Shown here in pieces: positions 42,677 to 52,993 of a stretch of 64,000 bases of DNA. Position 1 is the stretch's first letter, and each line of letters starts with the position of its first letter. The stretch is taken from positions 522,365-586,364 of the forward strand of contig NZ_LN999835.1 of NCBI RefSeq assembly GCF_900044015.1. Reading direction: 5' to 3'. The notes under the pieces were generated by a model, which saw nothing but the letters and a program-made list of their open reading frames with translations, searched no databases and was not told where the DNA came from. The stretch is from Candidatus Hoaglandella endobia. GTDB taxonomy: Bacteria > Pseudomonadota > Gammaproteobacteria > Enterobacterales > Enterobacteriaceae. A program made the translations under genes and the position numbers.

Positions 42677-44494
42677 GTGATTGAAAATCTGCGTAATATC
42701 GCTATCATCGCGCATGTTGACCACGGTAAAACTACCCTGGTTGATAAATTATTGCAACAATCCGGTACTATCGACGACCGGAACGATGTAATTGAACGTG
42801 TGATGGACTCTAATTATTTGGAGAAAGAACGTGGGATTACTATCCTAGCTAAAAATACTGCTATCAACTGGCACAACTACCGTATTAACATTGTTGACAC
42901 CCCGGGACACGCAGACTTTGGCGGAGAAGTTGAACGTGTGATGTCCATGGTTGACTCGGTATTATTGTTGGTCGATGCTATGGATGGTCCAATGCCCCAA
43001 ACCAGGTTCGTGACGCAAAAAGCTTTTGCTTATGGTCTAAAACCCATCGTAGTGATTAACAAAGTTGATCGATCTGGTGCGCGCCCAGATTGGGTAGTTA
43101 ATCAGGTTTTTGATCTATTCGTTAATTTGGGAGCAACCGACGAGCAGCTAGATTTTCCAATCGTCTATACCTCAGCACTAAACGGTATAGCCGGTTTAGC
43201 GCATGAATGCATGGCCGAGGATATGACACCGCTTTTTGAAGCTATTATTAAACATGTCGAGTCGCCAAAGGTCGATGTTAACGGCCCATTTCAGCTGCAA
43301 ATTTCCCAGCTTGATTATAACAGTTATGTCGGTGTGATCGGCATCGGCCGCATTAAACGCGGCTCGATAAAACCAAATCAGAACGTAACCGTGGTTAATA
43401 GAGCAGGCAAACATCGCAACGGTAAAGTAGGGAAAATACTAGTCCATATGGGATTGCAGCGCATCGAGCATAAACTAGCAGAAGCTGGTGATATTATTGC
43501 GATTACTGGTTTAGGCGAGCTTAATATTTCCGATACGCTTTGCGATCCGTCACAGATAGAAGCGCTACCTCCGCTGAACATAGATGAACCAACTGTTTCT
43601 ATGCTATTTGGCGTCAATAACTCACCTTTTTGCGGTAAAGAAGGTAAATTTGTGACTTCGCGTCAGATCCTAGAACGTTTAAATAAAGAGCTAGTGCACA
43701 ATATGGCATTGCGTGTTGAAGAGACCAACGATCCAGATACTTTCCGCGTTTCGGGGCGCGGCGAACTACACCTATCGGTGCTAATTGAGAACATGCGTCG
43801 TGAAGGTTTTGAAATTGCCGTTTCACGTCCAAAAGTTATTTTTCGCACAGTTGATGGCGTCAAGCAAGAGCCGTTTGAATTGGTTACGCTAGATATTGAA
43901 GATCAGCATCAAGGTATGGTTATGGAAGCAATGGGCCTTCGTAAAGGCGAAATGCGCGGTATGATGCTCCCAAACGGGAAAGGACGTATTCGTCTAGATT
44001 ACATTATCCCCAGTAGAGGATTAATTGGTTTCCGTACTAGTTTCTTAACAATGACCTCAGGTACTGGTCTGCTGTACTCTACCTTTAGCCATTATAGCGA
44101 TGTGCGCCCAGGTGAAATTGGCCAACGTCAGAACGGCGTGCTGATCTCTAATGGTCAAGGTAAAGCTGTGGCTTACGCACTTTATAGCCTACAAGATCGT
44201 GGCCGTCTTTTTTTGGGACACGGCGCGGAAGTTTACGAAGGTCAGATCATTGGCATTCATACCCGTTCTAATGATCTAACGGTAAACTGTTTAACTGGTA
44301 AGAAACTGACTAACATGCGTGCCTCAGGAACTGACGAAGCAACTACCTTAGTGCCGGCAATAAAAATGTCGCTGGAGCAGGCGTTGGAATTTATCGATGA
44401 TGACGAGTTAGTTGAAGTTACACCACAGTCGTTACGGCTACGCAAGCGCTATTTGACCGAAAACGAGCGTAAACGCGCCAGCCGTAACTACTAG
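42677..44494 (+). CDS. typA: Ribosome-associated GTPase TypA/BipA
   Basis: Translational GTPase that aids 50S assembly and stress adaptation. The start is GTG 42677 ([20 protein letters not shown]). It has 605 residues (E. coli 607). G1 [10 protein letters not shown]3 [11 protein letters not shown] and G4 [12 protein letters not shown] are present, followed by beta-barrel, EF-G III/V-like and C-terminal domains ([40 protein letters not shown]). A 13-bp near-repeat (42657-42682) has duplicated the start region; the copy nearer the gene keeps GAGGGA 5 bases before the GTG. Confidence 0.97.
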   Translation: MIENLRNIAIIAHVDHGKTTLVDKLLQQSGTIDDRNDVIERVMDSNYLEKERGITILAKNTAINWHNYRINIVDTPGHADFGGEVERVMSMVDSVLLLVDAMDGPMPQTRFVTQKAFAYGLKPIVVINKVDRSGARPDWVVNQVFDLFVNLGATDEQLDFPIVYTSALNGIAGLAHECMAEDMTPLFEAIIKHVESPKVDVNGPFQLQISQLDYNSYVGVIGIGRIKRGSIKPNQNVTVVNRAGKHRNGKVGKILVHMGLQRIEHKLAEAGDIIAITGLGELNISDTLCDPSQIEALPPLNIDEPTVSMLFGVNNSPFCGKEGKFVTSRQILERLNKELVHNMALRVEETNDPDTFRVSGRGELHLSVLIENMRREGFEIAVSRPKVIFRTVDGVKQEPFELVTLDIEDQHQGMVMEAMGLRKGEMRGMMLPNGKGRIRLDYIIPSRGLIGFRTSFLTMTSGTGLLYSTFSHYSDVRPGEIGQRQNGVLISNGQGKAVAYALYSLQDRGRLFLGHGAEVYEGQIIGIHTRSNDLTVNCLTGKKLTNMRASGTDEATTLVPAIKMSLEQALEFIDDDELVEVTPQSLRLRKRYLTENERKRASRNY

Positions 44495-44653
44495 GACTAC
44501 CGCGAATTTATGCAATAAGACTTAGAAAGTGACTTTCTACTTTCTTGTGTAGCTTACTGACTGACTACTACAGATTAGGCTAATACACCAGAAGCTAAAT
44601 CAAAAAAGGCAGCGTAAAATAAAACAATCTATAGTTTACCTCAAGTTTACTTG

Positions 44654-44722
44654 ACCGATATTTATACCGCGGCTGTCTATTTGCCGATAGATGGGCCGGT
44701 AAATTTTTGGCTACCGATTTAG
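44654..44722 (+). pseudogene. dtd: Remnant of the 3' end of dtd
   Basis: The frame reads TDIYTAAVYLPIDGPVNFWL and stops at 44722. It matches the C-terminus of D-aminoacyl-tRNA deacylase of E. coli (VSLVNDGPVTFWLQV). Only about 22 codons survive. dtd precedes yiiD in E. coli, and yiiD follows here, which supports the identification. Confidence 0.7.
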
Positions 44723-44757
44723 TTTAACCAGCTGGCTTACACCTTAACTAAGGGAGG

Positions 44758-45021
44758 ATGAGCATGTATTATGTGCGTGTTCCGGAGACTGAACAAAAAC
44801 TTCAGCAATGTTTCCAGTGTTGCTGGAAACTATTACGCAAGCCTTTGCATCAGCCGCCCGGATCAGAACGGGAGGCATACGATACTATCGCGTATCACAA
44901 GATGGTGATAGACGAGCAAGAAGAACCGGTAGCAGCAGTGGTAAGCCTTTATGTTAAGACCAATGAAGTATCAATACATTTTCTGGTATTGCATCAACTT
45001 TTGATGATCAAGCAATCATGA
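44758..45021 (+). pseudogene. yiiD: 5' part of yiiD/fabY, acetyltransferase domain with internal deletion
   Basis: The 87-residue frame starts MSMYYVRVPETEQ and keeps LLRKPLHQPPGSEREAYDTI of the GNAT domain of E. coli YiiD. At about 44993 it jumps from SIHFLVLHQ to LLMIK, which corresponds to the end of the GNAT domain. The acetyl-CoA-binding segment (about 70 residues) is therefore deleted. The frame then stops at 45021, overlapping the next ATG by 4 bases (ATGA). The product cannot be an active acetyltransferase. GGGAGG lies just before the start, so translation may still occur and couple to the second frame. Confidence 0.8.
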
Positions 45022-45539
45022 TTATGGACGATATTATTCATCGACCAGATTGGTGCAGCCAGTTACAACAGGCTTGGTATCAGCATATTTCGCTTAGTAA
45101 AAAAATGGGCATACGTATCAGTCAGTATACCGGCAAAAAGTTTATGACTACCATGCCGGAAATCGGTAACCAGAATCCACACCATACGCTATTCGCCGGT
45201 AGTTTATTTACGTTAGCAACCTTAACAGGTTGGGGATTAATTTGGTTGCTGCTGCGTGAGCGCCAACTTAGCGGAACTATAATTTTAGCAGATGCGCATA
45301 TTCGCTATATCAAACCGGTGATTGGCCAACCAGGAGCGGTTGCTGATTTAAGCTCGCTAGCTGGCGATTTAGACCGGCTAGCGCAGGGTAGTAAAGCGCG
45401 AATGCAGCTTGAAGTTGAATTATTTGGCAATAATACTAAAGGCGCTATTTTTAAAGGTGTCTACCTGGTTCTGCCGTCCTCTTTAAATATATCTCTCACA
45501 AGTAAACACACATGGTGCATGAGCCAACCGAAGCGGTAA
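45018..45539 (+). CDS. fabY: Thioesterase-like (hotdog) domain of YiiD/FabY as a separate frame
   Basis: In E. coli YiiD (329 residues) this is the C-terminal domain of FabY type, able to support initiation of fatty acid synthesis. Here it is a free-standing 173-residue frame starting [12 protein letters not shown], from ATG 45018 inside the stop of the upstream fragment. The core is well kept: [77 protein letters not shown]. The last 20 residues differ from E. coli. The conserved, undamaged core suggests selection on this half only. Confidence 0.8.
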   Translation: MIMDDIIHRPDWCSQLQQAWYQHISLSKKMGIRISQYTGKKFMTTMPEIGNQNPHHTLFAGSLFTLATLTGWGLIWLLLRERQLSGTIILADAHIRYIKPVIGQPGAVADLSSLAGDLDRLAQGSKARMQLEVELFGNNTKGAIFKGVYLVLPSSLNISLTSKHTWCMSQPKR

Positions 45540-45635
45540 GACACTTAATCTATCTCCTATAACAACAAACAGATAAATTGCCATCGCTGCTTTGATCTTT
45601 CACAGTATAGGTACGCGACCGTGGGAGACATGTTT

Positions 45636-47720
45636 TTAGATAAAAGTATAACGCATATTTTTAGGTCTCCAGCGCTCAATTAATGCTTGCTCCAAGGCAG
45701 GATAATGTTGATGGATATGTCGCGATAATCGCTGCACCTCAGGAATCATCTCATGATCGCGCGACAAATCAGCTACTTTAAATTCAAAGTTGCCGGTTTG
45801 ACGAGTGCCTAGTAGCTCGCCAGGGCCGCGGAGCTCTAAATCTTGTTGGGCAATAATAAAGCCATCGTTACTATCGCGCAGCACCTTTAGACGCAAATAT
45901 GCTATTTTGCTAAGTGGAGATTGATATAGCAAAACACAGTGTGAGGATACTGCGCCGCGGCCAACACGACCACGTAGCTGATGCAACTGAGCGAGCCCTA
46001 GACGCTCAGGATTTTCGATAATTATCAGGCTAGCATTGGGCACATCGATGCCAACTTCTATAACTGTAGTAGCTACCAAGAGATGCACTTTACCGGCCTT
46101 AAAAGTTTGCATTAGCTGCTGTTTATCCTCTTCCTTGAGGCGGCCGTGCACCAGCCCAATTTGCAGTTCGGGCAGAGCATGTACTAATTTTTTCCAGGTA
46201 TGCTCTGCTGCTTGCACTTCCAGCAATTCTGATTCCTCAATCAAAGTGCAAACCCAATAAGCCTGACGTTGTTCCTTCAGGCAGGCTTGGCGAACGCGCT
46301 GAATAACCTCCTCACGTCGTGTATTAGGAATAACTACCGTGGTTACTGGCGTTCTTCCCGGCAGTATCTCATCTATTACCGAGGTATCTAGGTTGGCGTA
46401 AGTTGTCATTGCGAGGGTACGCGGAATTGGCGTTGCGGTCATGATTAGCTGATGTGGATAAAATCCCTGAGTAAAACCTTTTTTCCAAAAAGCCAGTCGC
46501 TGATGAACACCAAAACGATGTTGTTCGTCGATAATCACTAGCGCCAACCCAGCAAAATGTACCTGAGCCTGAAAAATTGCGTGCGTGCCGACCACCAGCG
46601 CCACTAGGCCATTGGCGATAGCCTCCTGCTGGGCTTGTCGCGCTTTTCTTTTCTGTTTACCGGCTAACCAACCTACTTCGATCCCAAGCGGCGCAAACCA
46701 GTTGCGAAAATTATGTGCATGTTGTTCAGCCAGTAGTTCGGTGGGCGCCATTAGCGCTACCTGTTTACCCTCACTAATGGCGCATAGCGCAGCTAATGCT
46801 GCTACCAGGGTTTTGCCTGCGCCGACATCGCCCTGTACCAACCGCATCATTGGAACCTCTCTTGCCAGATCTTGATTGATTTCTTCAACCACGCGGCTCT
46901 GTGCCCTAGTCGGAGCAAAGGGCAGCGCGGCAATAAAACGCTTTGTAAGGTCGGAATCTGCCTGCAACGGTAGGGCGCGATCTTTTTTCCTCCCAGCACG
47001 GACTGCTAACATACTTAGATTATATGCTAATAGTTCTTCGAAAATTAGTCTGCGTTGTGCTGGGTGATATCCAAGAACCAGATTATCCAAAGTTATTTCT
47101 GGTGGCGGACGGTGCAGTAGACGTAAAGCATCAGATAGACTCATTATTTTATAACGACATTCCTGTGGTAATAGTTCAGGAACTAGCATGTCTACTAGTT
47201 TCAATGCCTGATCGATAGTATTACGCAGTGTTGCCTGCCTGAGCCCATCGGTGGTAGGATAAACTGGAGTCAGCGAGGCGGCAAGCTTATTATTACTCTG
47301 GCTACTCTCGTTGATAATATGATACTCGGGGTGGATTATTTCGCTGCCTTGCTTGCCGTGGCGGATTTCGCCATAGACAGTTACCAACTTTCCGTTAGCA
47401 AAGTTCTTTTTCATGGCCGCGTTAAAATTGAAGAAACGCAAAGTCAAGATACCGCTATCGTCGCACAGACGGCATGTAAGCATGCGTTTGCGGCTAAAAC
47501 TAATCTCGCTGTTGAGTACCTTTCCCTGTATAGTAACCGTCATACCAGGCAAGGCCTCATCTATGGGATAAAGTTTAGTCCGATCTTCATAGCGGATTGG
47601 AAGATAAAAGAGAAGATCTTGCAAATTTTTCAGCCCAATTCGTGCAAATTTGCTGACTATACTCGGCCCAACCCCTGATAATGTATTCAGCGGAATTGAG
47701 TTTAACAAGCGGCCTTTCAT
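45636..47720 (-). CDS. recG: ATP-dependent DNA helicase RecG
   Basis: Fork-remodelling and branch-migration helicase. It has 694 residues (E. coli 693). The N-terminal wedge/OB domain (about 1-150) is followed by helicase motifs: Walker A GDVGAGKTLVAALAA, IIDEQHRFGVHQR, TATPIPRTLA, and VIEVGIDVPNAS with QLRGRVGRG. The C-terminal AELSRDHE-like region is kept. In E. coli trmH and spoT follow; here trmH has vanished and spoT is a ruin. Confidence 0.97.
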   Translation of the reverse strand: MKGRLLNSIPLNTLSGVGPSIVSKFARIGLKNLQDLLFYLPIRYEDRTKLYPIDEALPGMTVTIQGKVLNSEISFSRKRMLTCRLCDDSGILTLRFFNFNAAMKKNFANGKLVTVYGEIRHGKQGSEIIHPEYHIINESSQSNNKLAASLTPVYPTTDGLRQATLRNTIDQALKLVDMLVPELLPQECRYKIMSLSDALRLLHRPPPEITLDNLVLGYHPAQRRLIFEELLAYNLSMLAVRAGRKKDRALPLQADSDLTKRFIAALPFAPTRAQSRVVEEINQDLAREVPMMRLVQGDVGAGKTLVAALAALCAISEGKQVALMAPTELLAEQHAHNFRNWFAPLGIEVGWLAGKQKRKARQAQQEAIANGLVALVVGTHAIFQAQVHFAGLALVIIDEQHRFGVHQRLAFWKKGFTQGFYPHQLIMTATPIPRTLAMTTYANLDTSVIDEILPGRTPVTTVVIPNTRREEVIQRVRQACLKEQRQAYWVCTLIEESELLEVQAAEHTWKKLVHALPELQIGLVHGRLKEEDKQQLMQTFKAGKVHLLVATTVIEVGIDVPNASLIIIENPERLGLAQLHQLRGRVGRGAVSSHCVLLYQSPLSKIAYLRLKVLRDSNDGFIIAQQDLELRGPGELLGTRQTGNFEFKVADLSRDHEMIPEVQRLSRHIHQHYPALEQALIERWRPKNMRYTFI

Positions 47721-47770
47721 AACTTATAAAGTATAATTTATGCGGTATAAATGCGGTTTTTGGTTGTTAG

Positions 47771-49207
47771 TCAAATAAATTTACCACAACAAATAATGTA
47801 CCATAAACTATAGATCCTATCTATATTTCGACTTTGAATATTGGCATTAGCAGCGTTAATCAACGTGTTGAGGTTAGACCTTATTTCCTGGCAGTTGAAC
47901 ATATTAACCTTTATCTTTGCAAAAAAAATTCCTGATAGCTTATTACTTTCCACTTATTTATTGACATAAACATATCCGGTTCTTTTGTATAGCCTAAGAT
48001 ATTGCAGGCTGATCTAGGGTGCATTAATACCCTAGTAAATGATTCAGATAATTGGGTGAACAGGAATTAGACGGCAATATTTAGCAAATATAATTATACC
48101 TTCGACACCTTTAATCGGTAGGTTATAAGTACCTGCGATTTTTAAAAAAATTAACCAATATTCATGTATATTTTTTCTTGATTACCACGCTCATGGAGTT
48201 ACGAAAATCGATCTCCTCCACTAGGAGATACTCAAAAGTGCCCAATTTTATTTTATCTAGCTGGCATTGTATATTCTTTGTCTGGAGCGCTGCTATTTTG
48301 CAGCGGATTTGAGTGCGTGCTTTAGCAATAACGACAAAATTTAACCAATTGGCATCTGGCCTAGTACCCGATAGCAGGTATCTCACTGACGATTACCTGA
48401 AAAAATAAATATCCATAATGGAGTGGAAACGCCGTTCTCTCAAGTGCATCTTGCTAGTAGATGGAATATGATGGAATATGGATGCTTTTCCAGCCCACTG
48501 ACGCGGCAGGAGATACCAGCTTCGATTAAGCTAATTTTTATTTCATCAATGATTGTTTTGATTATTTCTTTGCGGTTACCGCGCTCCACTTTGACAATTT
48601 CTTTAATTACTCGATACCTAGTAGGGTACAGCGCCTCAAATCCTAACTCTTCCAGCTCGGTTTAAATGATGAATACCAAGCCGGTGGGCTAACAGACTGT
48701 AGATTTCGAGTGTTTCGCCGTGCTATGCGGCGCCGTTTATCCGGCCTTAGTGCCCTAACGTACGCATATTATGTATGGGTTCGGTCGGCCAGTTTAATAA
48801 GCACAACGCGGATATCTTGTACCATCGCCATGAACATTTTACGAAAGTTTTCTGTTTGTGCTTCTTTTTTTATCGCGAAACTTAAGCTTATCAAGTTTTG
48901 ACACACCTTCCACCAATGCTGCGACGCTCTTACCAAACAGCTGTACAGCTGTTCCATATCCTGATAAGTTATGGGGGTATCTTCGATGACGTCATGCAGC
49001 AGCGCTGCTATCAATGTCTTATGATCACGTATCTTGGCTAGAATACAGGCTACCGCTACAGGATGGGGTTATATAAGGCTCACCACTAAACCTAGTCTGG
49101 CCTTCGTGCTTATCATGGGCGACAATATACGCCTTTTGGAGGAGTTTTATTTGATCCTCTGGCAGATAGCGTTGGATCAGAAAATGTAGATTTTTTAGGA
49201 AGTAACC
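47771..49207 (-). pseudogene. spoT: Decayed spoT ((p)ppGpp synthetase/hydrolase)
   Basis: Pieces of all SpoT domains are recognisable in order but in different frames: YLPEDQIKLLQKAYIVAHDK and HEGQTRFSGEPYIT (49100-49190), ALLHDVIEDTPITYQDMEQL with MVQDIRVVLIKLADRTH of the hydrolase (48769-49014), LEELGFEALYPTRYRVIKEI (near 48650), RPDANWLNFVV of TGS (near 48340), NLPIKGVEGIIIFAKYC (near 48110) and an ACT fragment (47840-47930). The initiator is GGT instead of ATG (49205-49207), an extra C in the run at 49065-49068 shifts the frame, and a large part of the synthetase is missing. It lies between rpoZ and recG as in E. coli. Confidence 0.93.
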
Positions 49208-49282
49208 TGATGATGTTAACGGCCGCCTGCAGCGGGTTTTTTTTATTGCTGCTCTTAGCGAGCTAAATAGTACACAACTTAA

Positions 49283-49489
49283 TTAGTAATCAAGCCTTAC
49301 TTGATGATTAGTAATCAAGCCTTCTTCGATTTCTCGTAGGGCTAGAACAGTACATTTATCATTTTCTTCTGTAATTAATAGATCTTTGTTGCTAATCTGT
49401 ATCTGCCGCGCGCGCCGCGCAGCAACTAACACCAAATCAAAACGGTTGCCAATTTTTTCGACGGCATTTTGTACAGTTATACGTGCCAT
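49283..49489 (-). CDS. rpoZ: RNA polymerase omega subunit, shortened
   Basis: Assists assembly of the beta' subunit. It has 68 residues against 91 in E. coli. The structured part [28 protein letters not shown] and [19 protein letters not shown] is complete, including the N-terminal residues that contribute to the ppGpp site. The flexible Glu/Gln-rich tail is lost and replaced by TNHQVRLDY. It lies between gmk and the spoT remnant, the usual gmk-rpoZ-spoT order. Confidence 0.93.
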   Translation of the reverse strand: MARITVQNAVEKIGNRFDLVLVAARRARQIQISNKDLLITEENDKCTVLALREIEEGLITNHQVRLDY

Positions 49490-49554
49490 ATGTGAGCTAC
49501 TCCCAAAATAAATAATTAAATTTTATGCTCCAAAATATTATACTAAGAACTATA

Positions 49555-50181
49555 TTAGTCTACCATCAATTTATTGATTAATACTTTATAGTATATTTTT
49601 TGACACTCCAGGCGCAGTCTTTCTGCCTGAATAATGGTCTTTAAATCAAGCAAGGCAGTATTAAAGTCGTCATTAATGATTAAATAATCATACTCCGTAA
49701 GGTGGGTCATTTCGTTAACCGCTTGCGCCATGCGCCGAGCGATAACTTCCTCGCTATCTTGACCGCGTCTGCGCAGACGGCAATTTAGTTCTTTTTTAGA
49801 CGGTGGCAAAATAAATATACTATACGTTTTAGGTATTTTACGACGGATCTGCTGCGCGCCTTGCCAATCTATATCGAGCAATACATCAACACCAGTAGCT
49901 AGTATTTGCTCAATAGTTTTCCGTGCTGTACCGTAATAATTGCCAAATACTTTGGCATATTCGAGAAAGGCATTTACACTTATCATACGTTCGAATTCGG
50001 CTACCGACACGAAAAAATAGTGTTGACCATTAGTTTCTTCTGGCCGCATGGTTCGGGTAGTATGGGAAATAGATAATTGTATATTATACAGTTGTTGATT
50101 ATTAAGTAATGCTTTGATCAGGCTGGACTTTCCCGCGCCACTCGGGGCTGAAACAATATATAGATTACTTGGAATTATCAT
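49555..50181 (-). CDS. gmk: Guanylate kinase
   Basis: Converts GMP and ATP to GDP and ADP. It has 208 residues (E. coli 207). The P-loop is [34 protein letters not shown], the [17 protein letters not shown]-binding part and [11 protein letters not shown] are conserved. ATG 50181 has no clear Shine-Dalgarno. It is the last gene of the gmk-rpoZ-spoT-recG block; the next gene on the right belongs to a different E. coli region. Confidence 0.96.
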   Translation of the reverse strand: MIIPSNLYIVSAPSGAGKSSLIKALLNNQQLYNIQLSISHTTRTMRPEETNGQHYFFVSVAEFERMISVNAFLEYAKVFGNYYGTARKTIEQILATGVDVLLDIDWQGAQQIRRKIPKTYSIFILPPSKKELNCRLRRRGQDSEEVIARRMAQAVNEMTHLTEYDYLIINDDFNTALLDLKTIIQAERLRLECQKIYYKVLINKLMVD

Positions 50182-50238
50182 GAAATAATCAGTTGATTTT
50201 AACAGTTAGATAATAAAATAATAACAATTTATACTAAA

Positions 50239-50668
50239 TTTAGTTTAACTGTTTTCTTAAAATAAAAGTGATCATTTTCAGCGTTATTTATGCTGCAGTA
50301 CAGAAAATATTGGTCCAGCCGAGTTAACACTAGTGATCGTACGTGAAGATTTATTAGGTCGAGCATGTAAGTCGCTGCTATCGACACTTGAATATCATAA
50401 TTAACGAAAGATATGTTTTGCAACACCATCGCCACTTCTAACCGTTTACGTATGAATGTGCTGTATCAATTGGCTGATAGCAAAATGAATGCATTATTTT
50501 TGCAAATATACTTGTCTTTAGTCGCCGGTTTGCTCTAAAAGGGCATCAAGAAGTGGTAGGTGTGGTATGTGGGCCTCGACACAACGCGTCCTTCCTACCT
50601 TACCTTTGGTAGGCATGCAGGCATTAGTCGATTTGATGAAACTCCCCCTTAACTCATCCTGTCGGTAG
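50239..50668 (+). pseudogene. serC: Decayed 3' half of serC (phosphoserine aminotransferase)
   Basis: Fragments in order over several frames: FSLTVFLK, VIYAAVQK, then NIGPAELTLVIVREDLLGRA (about 50311-50370), SNRLRMNVLYQLADSKMNAL (about 50433-50495), ALKGHQEVVG and GMQALVDLMK near 50620. They match E. coli SerC from FSSTILSR to the C-terminus. Stops and frameshifts abound and the 5' half is missing. It sits directly upstream of aroA, as in the serC-aroA operon. The enzyme is needed for serine and pyridoxal phosphate synthesis. Confidence 0.9.
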
Positions 50669-50757
50669 CTTCGAGTTGGCCGTTTATAATCTTTTCTGGA
50701 TTGTATTATAATTACCTAATACTCTCTCTAATTTAGAGAATTTATTTACTGGAGAAA

Positions 50758-52056
50758 ATGTTTCATATGCAGGAGTTCCTGACTATCAATCCCATCAAAC
50801 ACGTTGATGGTACCCTCAATCTGCCGGGTTCCAAGAGCATTTCCAACCGCGCCCTCTTGCTAGCAGCGCAGGCATCTGGCACTACGCGGTTAACCAATTT
50901 ACTCGATAGCGATGATGTACGCCATATGCTAACAGCCCTAGGCCAACTAGGCGTTACCTACCGACTCTCGGCTGATCACCATAGCTGTGAAATCGACGGT
51001 CTCGGTGGTCCGTTACGCGCAGAAGAAGCACTAACACTCTTTCTCGGCAACGCTGGCACAGCTATGCGCCCGCTGACCGCCGCGCTATGCCTGCAGGCGC
51101 GCGATGTAACTGTTACTGGTGAACCGCGTATGAAAGAGCGTCCTATTGGACATCTAGTGGATGCGCTACGTCAAGGCGGGGCGCAAATCGATTACTTAGG
51201 TAAAGATCATTATCCCCCGTTGAGGTTGCACGGTGGATTCCAGGGCGGCGACATCACCGTAGATTGCAGTGTCTCTAGTCAGTTTCTAACCTCTATATTA
51301 ATGATGGCGCCGCTGGCACCTCAAGATAGCCGTATTATTATAAAAGGTGCACTGGTGTCCCAGCCGTATATTGCTATTACTTTAGCGCTTATGAAAAGTT
51401 TCGGTATTGAAATCCATCACGATAATTACCGCGTGTTTTATATCACTAGCGGCAGAGTCTATTGCTCCCCAGGGGACTATCTAGTAGAAGGAGATGCATC
51501 AAGCGCTTCATACTTTTTGGCGGCAGCAGCAATTCGTGGAGGTACCGTGCGCGTAACAGGAATCAGTCGCCATAGTGTACAGGGTGATATAAATTTTGCC
51601 GATGTCTTAGAAAAAATGGGTGCTACCATTAACTGGGGCGATAATTTTATTGAATGCACGCGATGCACGCTACACGCTATCGATATGGATATGAACTCTA
51701 TACCAGATGCTGCGATGACTATTGCCACTACCGCGTTATTCACTAACGGTGGTACTACCACGTTACGCAATATTTATAACTGGCGGGTTAAGGAAACAGA
51801 TCGACTGGCAGCAATGTCTACCGAACTACGTAAAGTTGGTGCTACTGTCATCGAGGGAAAAGATTATCTATCAATTACACCACCATCGAAACTGATCGAT
51901 GCACGCATTGATACCTATAATGACCATCGTATGGCGATGTGCTTCGCACTGGTAGCACTATCTGATACGCCAGTGACGATTAAAAATCCGCAGTGTACCC
52001 ATAAAACTTTTCCGGACTTTTTTATAAGGCTGGCGTCGTTAAGTCAGTCCGCCTAA
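50758..52056 (+). CDS. aroA: EPSP synthase (3-phosphoshikimate 1-carboxyvinyltransferase)
   Basis: Sixth step of the shikimate pathway. It has 432 residues from ATG 50758, or 429 from ATG 50767 ([15 protein letters not shown]), which fits E. coli better; GGAG is 3 and 12 bases away, so the start is open. [73 protein letters not shown] and [12 protein letters not shown] are intact, giving both substrate-binding lobes. A short TCTCT/AGAGA hairpin and TATAAT (about 50705) upstream suggest a promoter inside the serC remnant. Confidence 0.96.
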   Translation: MFHMQEFLTINPIKHVDGTLNLPGSKSISNRALLLAAQASGTTRLTNLLDSDDVRHMLTALGQLGVTYRLSADHHSCEIDGLGGPLRAEEALTLFLGNAGTAMRPLTAALCLQARDVTVTGEPRMKERPIGHLVDALRQGGAQIDYLGKDHYPPLRLHGGFQGGDITVDCSVSSQFLTSILMMAPLAPQDSRIIIKGALVSQPYIAITLALMKSFGIEIHHDNYRVFYITSGRVYCSPGDYLVEGDASSASYFLAAAAIRGGTVRVTGISRHSVQGDINFADVLEKMGATINWGDNFIECTRCTLHAIDMDMNSIPDAAMTIATTALFTNGGTTTLRNIYNWRVKETDRLAAMSTELRKVGATVIEGKDYLSITPPSKLIDARIDTYNDHRMAMCFALVALSDTPVTIKNPQCTHKTFPDFFIRLASLSQSA

Positions 52057-52113
52057 GCAAAATTAATTAACGTTTTAATTAAGTAAAAGTAGGTAAAGAA
52101 TAAGGATAAGGCA

Positions 52114-52797
52114 TTGACAGTTCTAGCCCCAGTAATAACCATCGACGGACCAAGTGGTGCCGGTAAGGGAACGCTCTGCCAAGCGTTAGCAGAAACATTA
52201 CAATGGCATTTACTAGATTCCGGCGCGATTTACCGGGTGTTAGCACTGGGAGCTTTGTTACATCAGGTAGCTATCGACAGTGAAGAAGCATTAGTTTCTC
52301 TCGCCATCCATCTTGATGTGCACTTTGCGGTTAAGTTAGGCCAGCTAAACGTTTTGTGGGAAGGAAAAGATGTCAGCCAGGTTATTCGCAATGAGACCGT
52401 TGGTAATACTGCGTCGCAACTTGCCTCGTTTTCTTATATACGTGAGGCGTTGCTGCAGCGTCAGTACGCATTTCGTACTTCTCCTGGCCTTATCGCCGAT
52501 GGCCGCGATATGGGTACTTTAGTTTTTCCCGACGCTCCAGTAAAGATTTTTCTTGACGCTTCGTCTGAAGCAAGGGCGCATCGCCGCATGCTGCAGTTGC
52601 AGGAACAGGGTTTTAGTGTTAACTTTGAGCATCTCTTATCTAAAATAAAAGAACGAGACGATCGCGACCGTAATCGTGCAGTAGCACCTTTAGTACCAGC
52701 AGCTGATGCGCTGGTGCTAGATTCTAGCTGCCTAACTATTAATGAAGTGATGGTCCAAGTACTGATGCACGCTAGGCAAATTTTGGGTTTATCTTAA
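52114..52797 (+). CDS. cmk: Cytidylate kinase
   Basis: Phosphorylates CMP and dCMP. The start is TTG 52114, with AAGGATAAGG just upstream, giving [20 protein letters not shown]. It has 227 residues, equal to E. coli. The P-loop [29 protein letters not shown] and [20 protein letters not shown] are conserved. It lies between aroA and rpsA, as in E. coli apart from the missing ycaL. Confidence 0.96.
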   Translation: MTVLAPVITIDGPSGAGKGTLCQALAETLQWHLLDSGAIYRVLALGALLHQVAIDSEEALVSLAIHLDVHFAVKLGQLNVLWEGKDVSQVIRNETVGNTASQLASFSYIREALLQRQYAFRTSPGLIADGRDMGTLVFPDAPVKIFLDASSEARAHRRMLQLQEQGFSVNFEHLLSKIKERDDRDRNRAVAPLVPAADALVLDSSCLTINEVMVQVLMHARQILGLS

Positions 52798-52993
52798 AAG
52801 TATTTGCCAAGCAAGCAGAGAGTTGGCATTACCATAATAAATTTATTGTTAGAATCTATTATTAATTTTATTACTTTATGTCTTACCAGGTGGGGGATAA
52901 AAGTTGTAAAGATATACTGCAGAACATAGTATATTATAACAGCCCCATAGATGCCTAATGGAAGTTAATTTAAAAATCTGAAGATTATCAAAT

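Noticed and set aside
48423-48665. 80-codon plus-strand frame
   Set aside because: The opposite strand reads as SpoT (LEELGFEALYPTRYRVIKEI), so this is a shadow of the decayed gene.
50229-50435. 68-codon minus-strand frame upstream of aroA
   Set aside because: The plus strand holds in-order SerC fragments; the minus frame has no recognisable similarity or ribosome binding site.
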